Of a stretch of DNA of 64,000 nucleotides, positions 1-11,686 are shown piece after piece. The DNA is from Chrysopilus asiliformis (Eukaryota; Arthropoda; Insecta; Diptera; Rhagionidae), in NCBI GenBank assembly GCA_964034945.1, contig OZ035962.1:102870784-102934783 (forward strand), written 5' to 3'. The notes under the pieces were generated by a model. The model was not told the DNA's origin, ran no database searches, and saw only the letters and a list, made by a program, of their open reading frames with translations. The position numbers and the translations under genes are program-made. Each line of letters opens with the position of its first letter. Within the stretch, counting starts at the first letter, position 1.

Positions 1-1267
1 AGAACTTAAAGTAAAATATTAAATTTATCGTTGAAATTGAATTTTGAAGTATTTATTTCGTAAGTTCATGATAAGATACTCATCTTATTAAATGTAACTC
101 ACAGCTAAGAGACAAAATTTCAGAGTAAGTATTTATTTTCATATTCATTTAATTTCATAAAAACATTTTTAACAAAGTTTCACTTTATGAAAGCGACGTG
201 TTATAAAGGTATGTGGAATTTATCTGTCAGAAAAACACTTTTCACTTATCCACTCTTCCTTGATTTATATTCGACAAATGTACTGCTATCAAATGTTAAA
301 AATTATATTCAACTTCTGTCTTATCTCAAAATATTTATGCACAAAAAGAGTTATACGTGTAGGTGTATGTAAATTACAGGTGCTATCATATGATCTAAAG
401 ATCATTTTTCATTCCGTATAAGTATTCATTCAAGAAAAAAAATTACAAATAGGGCGATTTCGTCTACATAGGGATGAACCCCAAAAAAATATTTAAAAAT
501 TCAGTCGCGTAACAAACATTTCGTATTCGACTCGCGGAAACAACCAACAAAAAAAAAGGTCAAAATAGATTTTCACTCACACAAATTGAAGTCTGAATGT
601 TGTCGAAATATTTATTCCTATTAGATGGTAATATATTGTGGTCAATGACATTTATGTGAGGTCAGTACGAACAGCATAAGAGATATTTTTGTTCATAGAA
701 ACATATTATTGAAAATATCGTCAATCGGTTGAGCCGTTTGGAAGTTAAATATTAAAACCGGTAAAAAAAAATTTAAAAAAATATGCGCAACGATTTTTTA
801 GATGCCAAACATAGACAAATTAAAGACACTCGAGAAAATCTTAAAATATGCAATTTTAAAATATGCGATGAAAAAGTAATAAGCAAAGGCAAGAAATTTT
901 CTTTAAAAAAAATGTGAACTCTCGGTTTTTGCGGAATGAATATAGAGAAAGTTCTACGAGTATAAGTCGACCATTAACAACTCAAAGTTATTTTTCCATC
1001 CCCTTGAATTTTATTTCTATATAAAATCAACTTCGATAATTGAAAGTTTTTTCTGGCCTCATCAGTTTCGACTTAAGGAGGCTCAGCTGGATTGTTAATT
1101 CTCGGTTCTATCCCATATTTTTAATTGGAGTGCTGAAATTAAAATTCTATAATTTTGTAAACTATTCGTGTGTTGATATTTTTCCTATGTAATTATGTTT
1201 TTTATACTTATTAATATATTATATCTCCTCTAAGTAAACCCCCTTAACAGCGTTTTTATATTATACT
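1..1267. other. No gene recognised (AT-rich)
   Basis: I see no coding pattern, splice-consistent exon or clear repeat boundary here. The only open frames are short, AT-rich and lack any family signature. Confidence 0.5.
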
Positions 1268-1594
1268 ATAGCTTGCATACCCGTCGTTGCCGGGTTAAGT
1301 TTTTACAATTTTTTTTATGGTCTATGTTGGAGCTAAACTTCAGGCCAATCGGCTCGGTAGTTTCCCCGCGAAAGGGTAAAATAGAGGAAGAGTTAAATTT
1401 CGAGATCACTTTACCCCCTCCCTTTACTCCCCCACCTCTCGGACTACTTTTTAATCGGTCTATGTTGGGGCTGGACCGACGACGAACATCTATGCAAAAT
1501 TTCAGGTCAATCGGTTCAGTAGTTTCCCCGCGAAAGGGTAACATAGCGCAAAAACTAAGTTTCGAAATCACTTTACCCCCTCCCCTTACACCCC
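1268..1594 (-). mobile_element. Helitron-like non-autonomous element, truncated (copy 1)
   Basis: Read on the minus strand, this copy ends with the family's 3' hairpin (AACCCGGCAACGACGGGT) and TATGCAAGC, next to a decayed CTRR end (CTAT). The conserved body with its fixed run of CCGCGAAAGGG blocks is present. The 5' part is missing where the DINE-like copy begins. The apparent long ORFs on both strands are this repeat, not genes. Confidence 0.6.
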
Positions 1595-2610
1595 ATGATA
1601 TATCATATAGGAGTATATTAGATTTAGTATACCGTTTGTAACGCATCGAATCAATCAGCGGACACAAAAATGAACTACACCAGGGTGTTAGGGATGAGAA
1701 AATATTTGAATTTCCGCATGTCCGTCCGTTTATCTGTCTGTCTATCTCTCTGTCGGACTGTCTGTCTGCCCGAGAACATCATAACTTTCGAAAGGATTGA
1801 GCTACAGACCTGAACTTATGTATAGTACCGTTTTTTGTAAATTGCTATGCCAAGTGCTTGAACAGGCAAAATTGGACCATTCCTTCGCCCCTGCCCCCAC
1901 AAACGAAAAGGTTTTTTTGCAATTTTCTCGAAAACCGTGAGTCATATTAAAAAATTTATTAAGGTAAAATGTGTTTAGAATGAGAGTCCATACATCAAAA
2001 TCCAATCGGACCACTGCTTTTCCCTCTCCCATACAAATGGAATAATTTTTTCCTGTTTTCTCGAAAACGGTGCATCGTATCGAAAAATTTATAAAGATGA
2101 CTTGTATTTAGAATATGATTTGACATAACTTATTTATACAGTAATCCCTCGAACTGCGCGGTTTCGGACTGCGCGGTTTCGCAACTGCGCGGTTAAGTTT
2201 TTAATATCAAATTTCGAACTGCGCGGTTTTTTATAATTTTCGTTTAAAAAAACATGTTCCTAACCCCTAAATTTCATACAAAGTAGGGTTCACAGTGCGC
2301 GGTTTCGCAGTGCGCGCTCTTTTTGTGAAACGTATCTACCGCGCAGTTGGAGGGATTACTGTACATCAAAATCCAGTTGGACCACTCTTTACCATCCCCT
2401 ATACAAATTGAATGCTTAGTTTCTATTTTCTTGAAAACGGTGAATTGTACTTTTACATAATCATTCCATAGATCAAAAACGAATCGGACCACTTCTTTCC
2501 TCCTCTCCTACACAAATGAATTTTTTTTTTAAATAAACATTTTATCTGTCATCACATAGAGTGTTTGACGATTGGCCCCTGGCAATTGTAGCTTTTCTTA
2601 TATTTGTTAT
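1595..2610 (+). mobile_element. DINE-1/mini-me-like element, subfamily 1 (copy a)
   Basis: Contains the core ACCGTTTGTAACGCATCGAA followed by a GTCC/GTCT microsatellite at about 1720-1770, then the body shared with copies at 26735, 43470 and 58140, ending near TTGGCCCCTGGCAATTG, a short hairpin. The core and GTCY repeats match the published description of dipteran mini-me elements (established knowledge). It is split by a pogo-like MITE at 2149-2361. Confidence 0.65.
2149..2361. mobile_element. Pogo-like MITE (GCGC family, copy 1)
   Basis: Terminal inverted repeats begin CAGTAATCCCTC and end GAGGGATTACTG, with TA on both sides (2147-2148 and 2362-2363). Each end is built from repeats of an AACTGCGCGGTTTCG unit. 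TA duplication and repeat-built ends suit the pogo/Tc1-mariner superfamily. It interrupts the DINE-like element: the flanks ACATAACTTATTTA and CATCAAAATCC are contiguous in the copy at 58140. Confidence 0.75.
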
Positions 2611-4251
2611 TTACATTCTTTTAATGGATTCTGAAAGATAATATTGAACTGGAAAATATGAGCAAACAAGGCATGTTTACGTGGGCAAATTTTTATTATT
2701 GGTCTTGAAAGTTTTCCAAGAATCTATCATTTAAATAATCATAGAAATTACTATTTTCATCGTATAAGGTTCATATTTGGCTTATTTTAAACGTAATAAG
2801 CCCTACTGTCGTCTAAAAATACTATGAGGGAAATGTATTTCTTGAGAAAAAGGAAAAATAAAAATGTCCTTTTCTTTAAATGCCCACCTTTTGAATCCTA
2901 AACGACTTACGTAAACATATTCTAAAGAGCTTTTGAAGCCCATTCAATTGACTATGAAATATTTCTTAATATTTTTCTTGGTAACATGCACTAGAAAGAA
3001 GATATTTGCGAAAAACTGATTTTCAGTCGACTTCCCAGGGTCCGTGGACCGGACAAACTTCTTAGTCCCTAACAAATTACACAGGTTTGACTTTTCTCTT
3101 CTTGTTAGAAAAATCGAATTAACAGTAGAAAAAAAACTGAGTTCCCTTCCAAACGGTGGGAAAACTACATTTTTTTTACAAATCCCTAGAAAATAAAATG
3201 TGGACACGCCCAGGTATGATATTGGTTATGATTTTTTTTATAGTGTTTTTCATTGTCAATGCAGCAAAACGTAACATTTTAGTTTTTTTTATTCAGTTTC
3301 AAAGCAAATTGTTAAGCTAAGCAAAACTAAAATTATCACATTATTATATTCACACGTATATACATATATAAGAGGGTGCAATTTATTTTTAGTTACAATG
3401 GCCCTTAAAATGTTCGCAGAGATTATACTTTTTTTTATAATTCAGCATTATGTTCAACATCGTATAAAACAAGGATTTAGTTTCGTTATTTTATTGGCAC
3501 TGCCGGTGCCAGGCGGCAAAAATTCACTCACGGACTAATACATATTTTGGGGATTGATTCGATTTTGGAGTTGGAGGGATATTGAATGAACCTTTTTTTC
3601 TGTAATATCGTCTGCCTGTGAACAGTAGCACTACTCGGCCTTGTACGACTGGTTATAGGCATTATTATTATTTTTCTCGACTCTCTTTTTCGTATTTGAT
3701 TTTTCAGCGGGCTCAGCAATTCCCTTTTTTCTGCATATTTCCATTTCAGCACCATTGTAAAAAAACAGCATAATCAAAAAAGGAGAGGAAATGAAATACA
3801 CGAAACCCGGAGAGTCGGGGCTATTGACTTTTCGATCCACAAATAATCTGCAGGAGTTTTTTTCTTCTTCTTCTATATTCGGGCGTTCGGGCAAAGGAAA
3901 ACAAACACCAACCAAACATTTGACTTATAATGTTAAAGCGAAACCAATTTTAAAGGATAAGTGGTTTTATGAAGTGAAATCTTTATGTTTGTCACCGTAG
4001 GGACTCGAAGTAAATGTAGTTCACCGAAGTACCCTTGGGATAATTATGTACATCTCTTGAAAAATAAAGAAGCAATCTTCAGGGATGTGCATTAAATGGA
4101 TAGGAAGATTATGTCAGTAAACGTCTTAAAGAACGTCAAGATCGTAATCCGTGGTCGGTACAACTTTTTCTAAAGATCCCTCGCAAGCGATTTTTGGCTA
4201 AGAACGAATGACGTCTGAATACTCGTATTCTGAGATAAGTACTCTTTTAAG
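2611..4251. other. No gene recognised
   Basis: AT-rich with homopolymer runs. Short ORFs occur on both strands between 2944 and 4000 but have no family signature, signal peptide or splice partner. A small palindrome, GGCACTGCCGGTGCC, lies near 3498. Confidence 0.45.
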
Positions 4252-4259
4252 ATTTATAT

Positions 4260-5238
4260 CAGGGATGGCAAACCAAAAAAAATCGCCACGTTTTAGATTT
4301 CGTTATGTAACGAAAATCGAATATTGTTTCGTTACGTTATTTGGTTTTTTAACGGTAAACAAATTTCTTCCGTTACGTTAAATGTTTTTAATTCATTACG
4401 TATTATATTGAAACCTAAAATTTTTAATAAAAAGCACTTTTATTTATCACAAAGTAATTCAGTTTCTATAAAAATAAATTCCACAAAAAAAAATAATAAA
4501 GCAAAAGAAAAATAATAAAACTTAATAAAAAAATACACTTATTAACAAAAGAAACGAAAAAAAAAACATAAGAAAAACTAGAATTACTAGAGCCCAATCG
4601 TCGAATACTCTATATGGGGACAGACAAAATTTTTATGAAAAATCCGATTTAGAATCCAAATATGACTAAAAATATTACTCTAATGTAGGATTGCTCCAAA
4701 TCAAACAAATATTAATTAATTCGCAATATTTTATTTTCCAATCCGAACTGTCTAATGCGGCGGTCACACGACTCTGTTTTACCAGCGCTAGTGGCTGTTT
4801 GGCTGTTATGCGGCAGTCACACGACGCTGTTTTGCCAGCGCTGCTAGATATTGGGTTAGTAGCGCTGGCAAATAGCAACAGCAGCCAGCGGCTGGCAAAA
4901 CAGCGTCGTGTGACCGCGACATAACGAATAATTTAAAAATGACAAATTAAAAAATAAAAGTGATTGAGTCCTATGTTAAATATACAATTCCTACACTAAA
5001 AATATTATCTGCTTTGTGTGTTTATACTTGATGAACTTTTGTGAAAAATTTCACTAAAAATGCAAAATAAAATATGGCAAAAATGAATAAATAACAAAAA
5101 AACGAAATATTTCTTTTCGTTTTTCGTTACGTTTTTCGTTATTTTAACGCAAATAAATTTCTATAACGTTATAACGTAATTTTGAAGAAAAATCTGGAAA
5201 ATCATTTCGTAACGTTACGATAACGTTGCTTATCCCTG
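4260..5238. mobile_element. hAT-like non-autonomous element
   Basis: Ends read CAGGGATGGCAA and, reversed, CAGGGATAAGCAA. Flanking octamers ATTTATAT and ATTTGTGC agree at 5 of 8 sites, with differences that are all transitions, so an aged 8-bp duplication is plausible. Interior sequence is full of CGTTACG-type repeats and has no transposase frame. A smaller MITE is nested at 4756-4921. Confidence 0.5.
4756..4921. mobile_element. Harbinger-like mini-MITE nested in the hAT-like element
   Basis: 166 bp with inverted ends sharing GCGGTCACACGAC and TAA on both sides (4753-4755 and 4922-4924), the TWA-type duplication of PIF/Harbinger elements. Almost the whole element is made of repeats of CGACGCTGTTTTGCCAGCGCT in both orientations, so it folds into a long hairpin. 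It is markedly more GC-rich than its surroundings. Confidence 0.6.
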
Positions 5239-5246
5239 ATTTGTGC

Positions 5247-6991
5247 TAATAAGAAACATTTTCCTGTGTAAAAAGAAATTTCCTTTAAAGTTCAAGGACA
5301 TTTGCGTGTCGTTTAGTGTTGTTGCGCTTGAACAGTTATTCAAGCAATTTTCATCAAACTCAATAACACTTCGGCGAAAATACATGCATTTAAAATATGC
5401 AAAGTAAAAAGCAAGTAAAAAATTTTAGACTCAAAGAATTGTCTTGGAAACCACATTAAAAACATTGTTTTTTAATGGTTTGATAGCTTTTTGTGCCTTT
5501 GTAATTCATTTTCCATTTTCAGATACTTACCAACATTTAAGGTTTGTCTTTTCGTATTATAAACAAAGAACAAGTAAATAATACCATCAGCAAACCGAAG
5601 TTAACAAAACCCTTACTACATAAATCGAAATTGTTCATGTTATAAAATTTTGTAGTTTAATGTTGAGAACTCCCAACTTGTTTGTGAAAAGACGAAAAAG
5701 TGTTCTGTGTAAGAAACTTCTTTATGCAAATTTAGATAAAGAAAAAGGAAAACACTCATTGTCTGAGCTAAAAGAACAATGAAGTCCAATAGAAATTTTC
5801 TAGAAATGAAAGAGAGAAAGAAATTGAATAAAATATACAAGCAATTTCTACTATAAAAGCATTTAATTTTTCTTTTGTCAATTTTAAAAAAGATTCACAA
5901 GGATGGTATGGCTGAGTTTTCTTATCATTAACGAAAAGCTATGCGTAGAAAAACTTGAAGAAGAAAAACTATTCATTGTAATTAACATAAGAAAGTTTTC
6001 CCAATACAATAGTCTACATAGTGGTACGCTATTGTTATGCTATTTCATGTACAATAAGAAATTTGATATAATTTACGAATAAGTATGTAACTAACAAATA
6101 TTGTCTTTCCAATTGAAGTGAATCATTGTTAACTAATGTTGATAGAATTTTTCAGAATAAAGTCACTATACCTGAAACAATTTTCTTAACGAAATGTGAG
6201 TTCCCAAAGGACAAAACTGTGGATATGGGCAGAGACACGGATGGATATCAGGATTATACCGAAGGGAATACTTCTCAGATTGGCTTGTTACGACGAAAAG
6301 ACCATTTTCATCCAATATACTTAATATTATGTTCACTGCACACACAATCGTATAAAAAATATATGTAGAATATAGAACCACTCACATTATATGGAAGACT
6401 ATGAAACGAAAAGAAAAATAAACAGTCATTCCTGTATAAAATGACTATAATGAAAGAAAACATGATTAAAATTCCGAACTCAAGTATTGATTTGGAAAAT
6501 TTTAAATTTCAATTACCACAATTTAAATTGCTTTTAAAACAAGTATTTCAATTGGTTCACGTTAAAATTTCATCTGTGGAAAATTAATTAACATGGGGAG
6601 AGCGTAATCGCCCGCAGTATCGCAAAAGCGTTTCGTATAAAGCTAAGTTCAATGAATGGCCGGAACAGTCCTGGATTCAGGTGTGTTGTATCGGCGTCCC
6701 GGCATTTGATAAACTTTTGTCCTGGATTTTTCAATTTGGCGTTTAATTTTGAAACGCTAGAAAGAACGATCACTAAAGATGCAAAAAAAAATACTGTATT
6801 TCGACTGAGGGTTGCTAGAAATTATATTTTATCGACTGCGGCGCATTTTTCACGATTTTCCACCAATGGCACATGTCTTTCAAAAGAGGTCGCCTGCACA
6901 CAGATAAACTATAGTAAATTTTATAATCGCGAATTGATACTACAACTAAAATTGTTAATTTCAATTACAAAAATAGTCAAAAGCGGAAATA
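5247..6991. other. No gene recognised
   Basis: No supported gene. A stretch at about 6655-6760 with GTCCTGGATT and CGTCCCGGCATTT blocks resembles one at 59103-59200 and is probably a repeat fragment. The rest is unassigned AT-rich DNA. Confidence 0.4.
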
Positions 6992-7278
6992 TCATACTAA
7001 TTTATAAAAATTAGTTGATGTCTGTCTGTCTGTCTGTTCCTCTTTCACGCAAAAACGGCTGAACCGATTGACTTGAAATTTGGCATGAGTGTCTGTGGTA
7101 GTTCTGGTTCCAACATAGGCATACGGAAAAGTAGCGCAAGGGGTGGGGGGAGTAAGGGGAGGGGGTAAAGTGATTTTGAAACTTGGTTTTTGCCGATCGG
7201 CCTGAAGTTTAGCTCCAACATAGACCATCAAAAAAAAATTAAAAAACCTAACCCGGCAACGACGGGTATGCAAGCTAG
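6992..7278 (+). mobile_element. Helitron-like non-autonomous element, near-complete (copy 2)
   Basis: Starts TCATACTAATTTATAAAAA with A before it, and ends with a GC-rich hairpin (CCCGGCAACGACGGG), eight spacer bases and CTAG with T after it. TC start, hairpin plus CTRR end and insertion between A and T are the classical Helitron signature. At 287 bp it cannot code for a Rep-helicase. A GTCTGTCT microsatellite lies just inside the 5' end. Confidence 0.75.
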
Positions 7279-7333
7279 TTTATAATAACTTTAACTACTT
7301 TGTAGTAAAGTTTACTATTTTATGGTTAAACTA

Positions 7334-7552
7334 GGGGCTGCGCCCCGAACCGCTTCGCGGTTCATCCCCCTTCCACAGGTCGGCCTTCGGCCTCCCTGCC
7401 CCCGTCGGCCTACGGCCTCCACAACTACTCGGCCTTCGGCCTCGCCCCTCGCACTTGAATTGTTGGAATTTGATGTATGGAGATGTTACGTAAAATTATT
7501 TAAATATATTTCAGCTCTCGCCTTCTTCTTTACTCGGCCTTCGGCCTCGAGT
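7334..7552. repeat. Cluster of GC-rich short palindromes
   Basis: At least six short palindromes: GGGGCTGCGCCCC (7334-7346), GAACCGCTTCGCGGTTC (7347-7363), then variants of TCGGCCTTCGGCCTC at about 7379, 7405, 7428 and 7533. They stand out in AT-rich DNA. A long plus-strand ORF crossing them is a by-product of their composition. No family assigned. Confidence 0.7.
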
Positions 7553-7559
7553 CAAATGC

Positions 7560-8329
7560 ATATAGTTAACCCAAAAAAGGGAAATTTTTTTAGAGACATT
7601 TTTCTTTGTGACCCAACGGTGTATTACAAAATCGTACTGTTTACTTACAATATATTCAATAACGGTAAAAGGTGGTTATCCACACGGCGAAAGACAATAT
7701 TGTGGGAAATGTCGTTCTTTTTCATTCATGTCATACATTGAAGCACCAAATCCCTTTAGAATTGCAGAAGATAGCAGGTGAGGGCTATACATAACGATGG
7801 TATCTATACTGTTTTTCGCAGTATTATATTGTTTTTCAGACTCCAATACTGCATTACTGCTTTTTTCCCCAAAATACTGTATTTAAATACTCAGAAAACT
7901 TTAATTCTTTAACGTTTCGGAATTCAAATTTATTAATAGCAATGCAAAACGTCAGTGGCAACACAAAACAGTGGCAACACATGGCAAGTGTAAATACATT
8001 CAAACGACGAACAGCGAAGTATTGATGGCAACATGTCATATAGATTCGCTTCTTCCTTTCCCCATCGATTACTATATATATAGATTCCTTTTTTTAATGA
8101 GTTTTTGGAGTAGCAGGTTACCCAATATAATAACGTTGTAGGAGGTAAAGTCATAAAGAAACAAACATACAACATTTTTTATTAGAGTGAAATTTTGCAA
8201 TAAGAATTTCAAAAGGTGTTCCAATTGAATTTTCATGTATTGAGTATTTATGTAGAATTGGATTCTAAACACTGTTTGTTCTAGGAGTTTTGCAATAAAG
8301 TGAACCGTTTTCGAGAAATTTGCAAATAA
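7560..8329. other. No gene recognised
   Basis: AT-rich, with no coding or mobile-element boundary that I can define. Confidence 0.4.
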
Positions 8330-8495
8330 CTTTTTGGATTGTATGGGAGAGGGGGGAAGCTTAAGGGGTAGGTGCACCAAACTTCACAGAAACACCCTCT
8401 GTGCTAATCTAAAGTTTTCCTGAAAATTTGGTCAAAATCGGTTCAGCGGCTTAGAAGTCTATAAGCCACATACATACATACATACATCCATTTTT
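8330..8495. repeat. Unclassified repeat end with (CATA)n tail
   Basis: Contains AAAATCGGTTCAGCGGC followed after about 17 bases by a CATACATACATACATACATC run. The AATCGGTTCAGC block next to a microsatellite copies the arrangement at the ends of the Helitron-like and DINE-like elements. It abuts the DINE-like copy at 8520. It could instead be a retroposon 3' tail. Confidence 0.4.
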
Positions 8496-8519
8496 TTTAT
8501 GGTTAAATTGACCATTTTT

Positions 8520-9106
8520 ATACCCGTATGGTGAAACCAAAGGGTATATTAACTTTGCCTTACCGTTTGTAACGCCAAGATCCCGTCATCGCACAAAAAA
8601 AAATGAATTACACCAGTGTGTTTAGAATGATAAAAAAAATGAATTTTGCATGTCCGTCCGTCTGTCTGTCCGTCTGTCTGTCCGTCCGTCCGTCCGTCTG
8701 TCCGTCCGTCTGTCTGTCTGTGGCGCGGATTGCGGGCGCACGGATTGAGCTAGAGACTTGAAAGTTTGCACAGATCCGTTTTTCGTAAAATGCAAGGCCA
8801 GGTTCGTTAATGGGCAAAAATGGACTGTTAGGGGGGGTACCCCCCATACGAACGAAATCGTTTTTTGTGAATATCTCAAAAACGGTGCATCTTATCAAAA
8901 AAGTCCAAGAACAAAAGTTATTTAGGATATGGTTCTACATAAAACTCCCATACATCAAAATCCGATTGGAATAAATTTTAAAAAATCTTATTGGAAAGTT
9001 TGACTTCGAAGTGGAATTTTGGTATAACTGTTCGAATTTTGATACGAATATCACCATACGGGTCTCCAATGATTGCCAGATTGGCAATTATAGCTTTTGT
9101 TATGTT
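8520..9106 (+). mobile_element. DINE-like (Helentron-associated) element, subfamily 2 (copy b)
   Basis: Begins ATACCCGTATGGTGAAACC and ends with the subterminal inverted copy TCACCATACGGGT, then a hairpin (TTGCCAGATTGGCAA) and GTTATG. Between them are the ACCGTTTGTAACGCC core and a long CCGTCTGT microsatellite (8650-8720). Subterminal inverted repeats, internal microsatellite and 3' hairpin are described for DINE-1/Helentron elements. No transposition gene is present. Confidence 0.75.
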
Positions 9107-10008
9107 TGTAATTGAAATTAACTATTCTGTAACTAAAATTAACGTATGTGACGCTTTTGTCATTTTTTGATGGTCTTTTTAAAATTTTCGCACATTTGGT
9201 GTTTCCTTGGTTTTCATCCAGAAAAAGATTTATTTCCAATTTTGTTGTTTTGTTGGTGTTCTGTTTCAGCCATCCACCCTTCCTCCTCCTTCCGTTCATT
9301 TTGTTCCGGTTCAAAAAATATGGTCACCCTATTCCAAAGGTCTTTTTTTGGTTTATAAGCATTGGTTTATAAAATATTCAGAAAAACGTCTCATGCGTTT
9401 ATTTCTAACACAAAAAGTTCTCCTTTCAGTACATCTTAATACAAAATGATTGTTGAAAATGTTTTCAAAAAAATTTCCCTGAAATACAAATATGTAAAAA
9501 ATCAATTTCCGAAAATCAGGTTCTCGTATTCAAATTCCACTGTATTCGAAATCCGAAATCCCAATTGGCTCTCTCTAACTCTAGGGTCATATTATACCCT
9601 TGCACTGGCTTTGAGTGTGTGCTATTGGGATGCTCTATAGGTCAAAATGATTCCTTCGTTTTTTTTGTTTTCGTTTTTTTTTCTACTTCTAAATATCCAT
9701 TACATTAAACTCGTATTGGTTGGGTTATCAAAGGGTAAACAATACCCATTGATCCAAATGGGCTTTACATGTTGATCCCTTTATGCGGATCTTACAAAAT
9801 AGGACCAGGCTAATGTCCCATATTAAATGGAGTGGCCATAAGCACCTTATGATTGCACCAAAAAAAAAATATTGAATGGAAAACAACCGCACAATGTGAT
9901 CTTACAGCATTCACCTATAAAACTTTATGTGTTATGAATAAATTTTGTATTTAGCAGAAAATGAAGACAAAATGACACACATTAAATGGCCTCATATTAT
10001 GTTTTCCA
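9107..10008. other. No gene recognised
   Basis: Overlapping short ORFs in three frames at 9148-9449 reflect a pyrimidine-rich stretch. I see no conserved protein. ATATGGTCACCCT near 9318 resembles a common repeat end but cannot be delimited. Confidence 0.4.
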
Positions 10009-10010
10009 TA

Positions 10011-10997
10011 GGGTAAGTCACGTATAGATGCCCCACTAGGATAGATGCCTCACTGTTAAAAACTCGTACTTAACGAAACAAAACGGAACATGTCATATCC
10101 TACATATCAAGTGTTTGCTCAATGAAACTTCAGTGCGTTGTTAAAATTCGCGAGAGTCGGGCGTGTTGCGGGATAATTGGCCATTTTTGTTTTCGAACAA
10201 GGGAAAACTCCAAAAACTTATTTTGAGCTGCACAAAAACTCTTGGAACTTTTGCTTAAAGAAGTATGTATATATTTTTTTATTTTTTATGTGTCAAATGG
10301 AGTGTTTAGTGTTTGTGAAATAAAAAATTTTTTTCTTTTTATCCACATTTAATTTATTAAATAATTGGGGCATCTATCCGGTATGAAAAGGACAGACGCC
10401 TTCTTTTTTAAAGGGATAGTTGACCTTAGGGGCAAATTAACTCTAGGTAATAATATATACCTATTTGCTTTCCCACATTCATTGAAAATACTTATTTATT
10501 ATAGGTAAACATCCTATCCTTGGATTCGAAAATGAAAAACGGCTCGTGCGTCATATTCAGAAATTAGAGGCCGTTCGATTTCCTCCCGAAAGACACTGAA
10601 TTTTGTTATTTTTTTCTTTATTATTTAATTAAATTTTTTTATATTGCAGTATGTGTATATTGGATAGACATATATGCATGTAAATGAATTAAAATGCATA
10701 ATAAAATTTTGTTATAACTTAATAAAATGTTTTTTTTCCTCAAAGGCATCTATCCCACATGCACATTTGTCATGTTGGGCGTCCACCCCATAGGTTGGGC
10801 ATCTATCCCAAAAAGTAGAGACTAACAAAAACATTTTTATCACAGTAAAAGAAAAACATAATGTAAGTTTTTTTCGGCTGAAATTGTAGATAAGTGTACA
10901 GACTAATATTTAAAAATAAAAAAAAAATCGAAAATGTCTTTCTTCATTGTGAAATATAGCAAAGTCAAAATGTGGGGCATCTATACGTGAGTTACCC
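10011..10997. mobile_element. TA-flanked TIR element (pogo/Tc1-like), 987 bp
   Basis: Ends share GGGTAA(G/C)TCACGTATAGATG inverted, with TA outside both (10009-10010 and 10998-10999). The motif GGCATCTATCC recurs inside in both orientations, as expected for transposase-binding repeats. No intact transposase frame is visible. Confidence 0.7.
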
Positions 10998-11236
10998 TAC
11001 TTTATATTTCAAAATCCCCTAAATATTGAAGAAAAAGCCTTTTTAACCTGCTTCCTTGAAATTTGCAATTTAATTTGATGTGAAAGGAGGGAAAGAAGTT
11101 TGCTGAAATGTTTTTATTGAAATGGATTTTTGATATTATTCTAGCAATTTAAATCCATATATTATTTTAATGTATTTTTTAAGCAAGGTTATGTAATATA
11201 TGTAGGTGCATCAAACCACAGTTATGAAATTTTGCA

Positions 11237-11508
11237 CACTCAGAAAAATGGAGGCTAACTCGACGACCTACAAACGGCGTAATTGGCCTCGGGCAGGCGC
11301 GCGTTCGCCTGCATGTGGGCAAGTAAAACTGAGTTGAGCTGTGGTCGGAGAAATTCTGAAATTAAGCCACCAGCAGGTGAAGTAGGGCATTGGGAGCTGC
11401 ACGAGTTGACCTTAGATAGGTTAACTCTGACCGCTAGCTGGCTTACAGAAACCTCTGTAAGGTCAGAGTTAACCTGACAAAAAGTTGACCTGGACATTTT
11501 TCTGAGTG
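11237..11508. mobile_element. MITE with CACTCAGAAAAAT ends (copy 1)
   Basis: Inverted ends CACTCAGAAAAATG and CATTTTTCTGAGTG enclose 272 bp. The interior (CGTAATT, GCAGGC.CGCGTTC.CCTGCAT, GAGTTAACC) is shared with a diverged copy at 12153. The target duplication is not clear, so the superfamily is open. Confidence 0.6.
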
Positions 11509-11686
11509 CAGACATAGCTGATTTTCAAATAAATCGATCTTAACAAAATTCGGTGAAAATATTGTACATTAACCCAGTAACAGATCAAGATGGCGAGTTT
11601 TTGTGATTTATTCCAATTATTATTATTGTCGAAAGAACGCTGCACGATTTTACCCCTAAACTCACCTTTGAATCAGTGAAGTTGTC

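Noticed and set aside
1273..1641. ORFs starting MHTRRCR (also at 6992, 58717)
   Set aside because: Translations of the Helitron-like repeat, open on both strands and repeated at several loci.
7322..7741. 139-codon plus-strand ORF rich in Pro, Ser and Arg
   Set aside because: Produced by the GC-rich palindromes; no conserved domain, and it runs into unrelated AT-rich DNA.
8608..8898. ORFs of 85-96 codons with T-D-R-Q-T-D-G repeats (also at 16404, 26596, 29143, 43448)
   Set aside because: They are translations of GTCT/GTCC microsatellites in DINE-like elements and occur in two frames at once.
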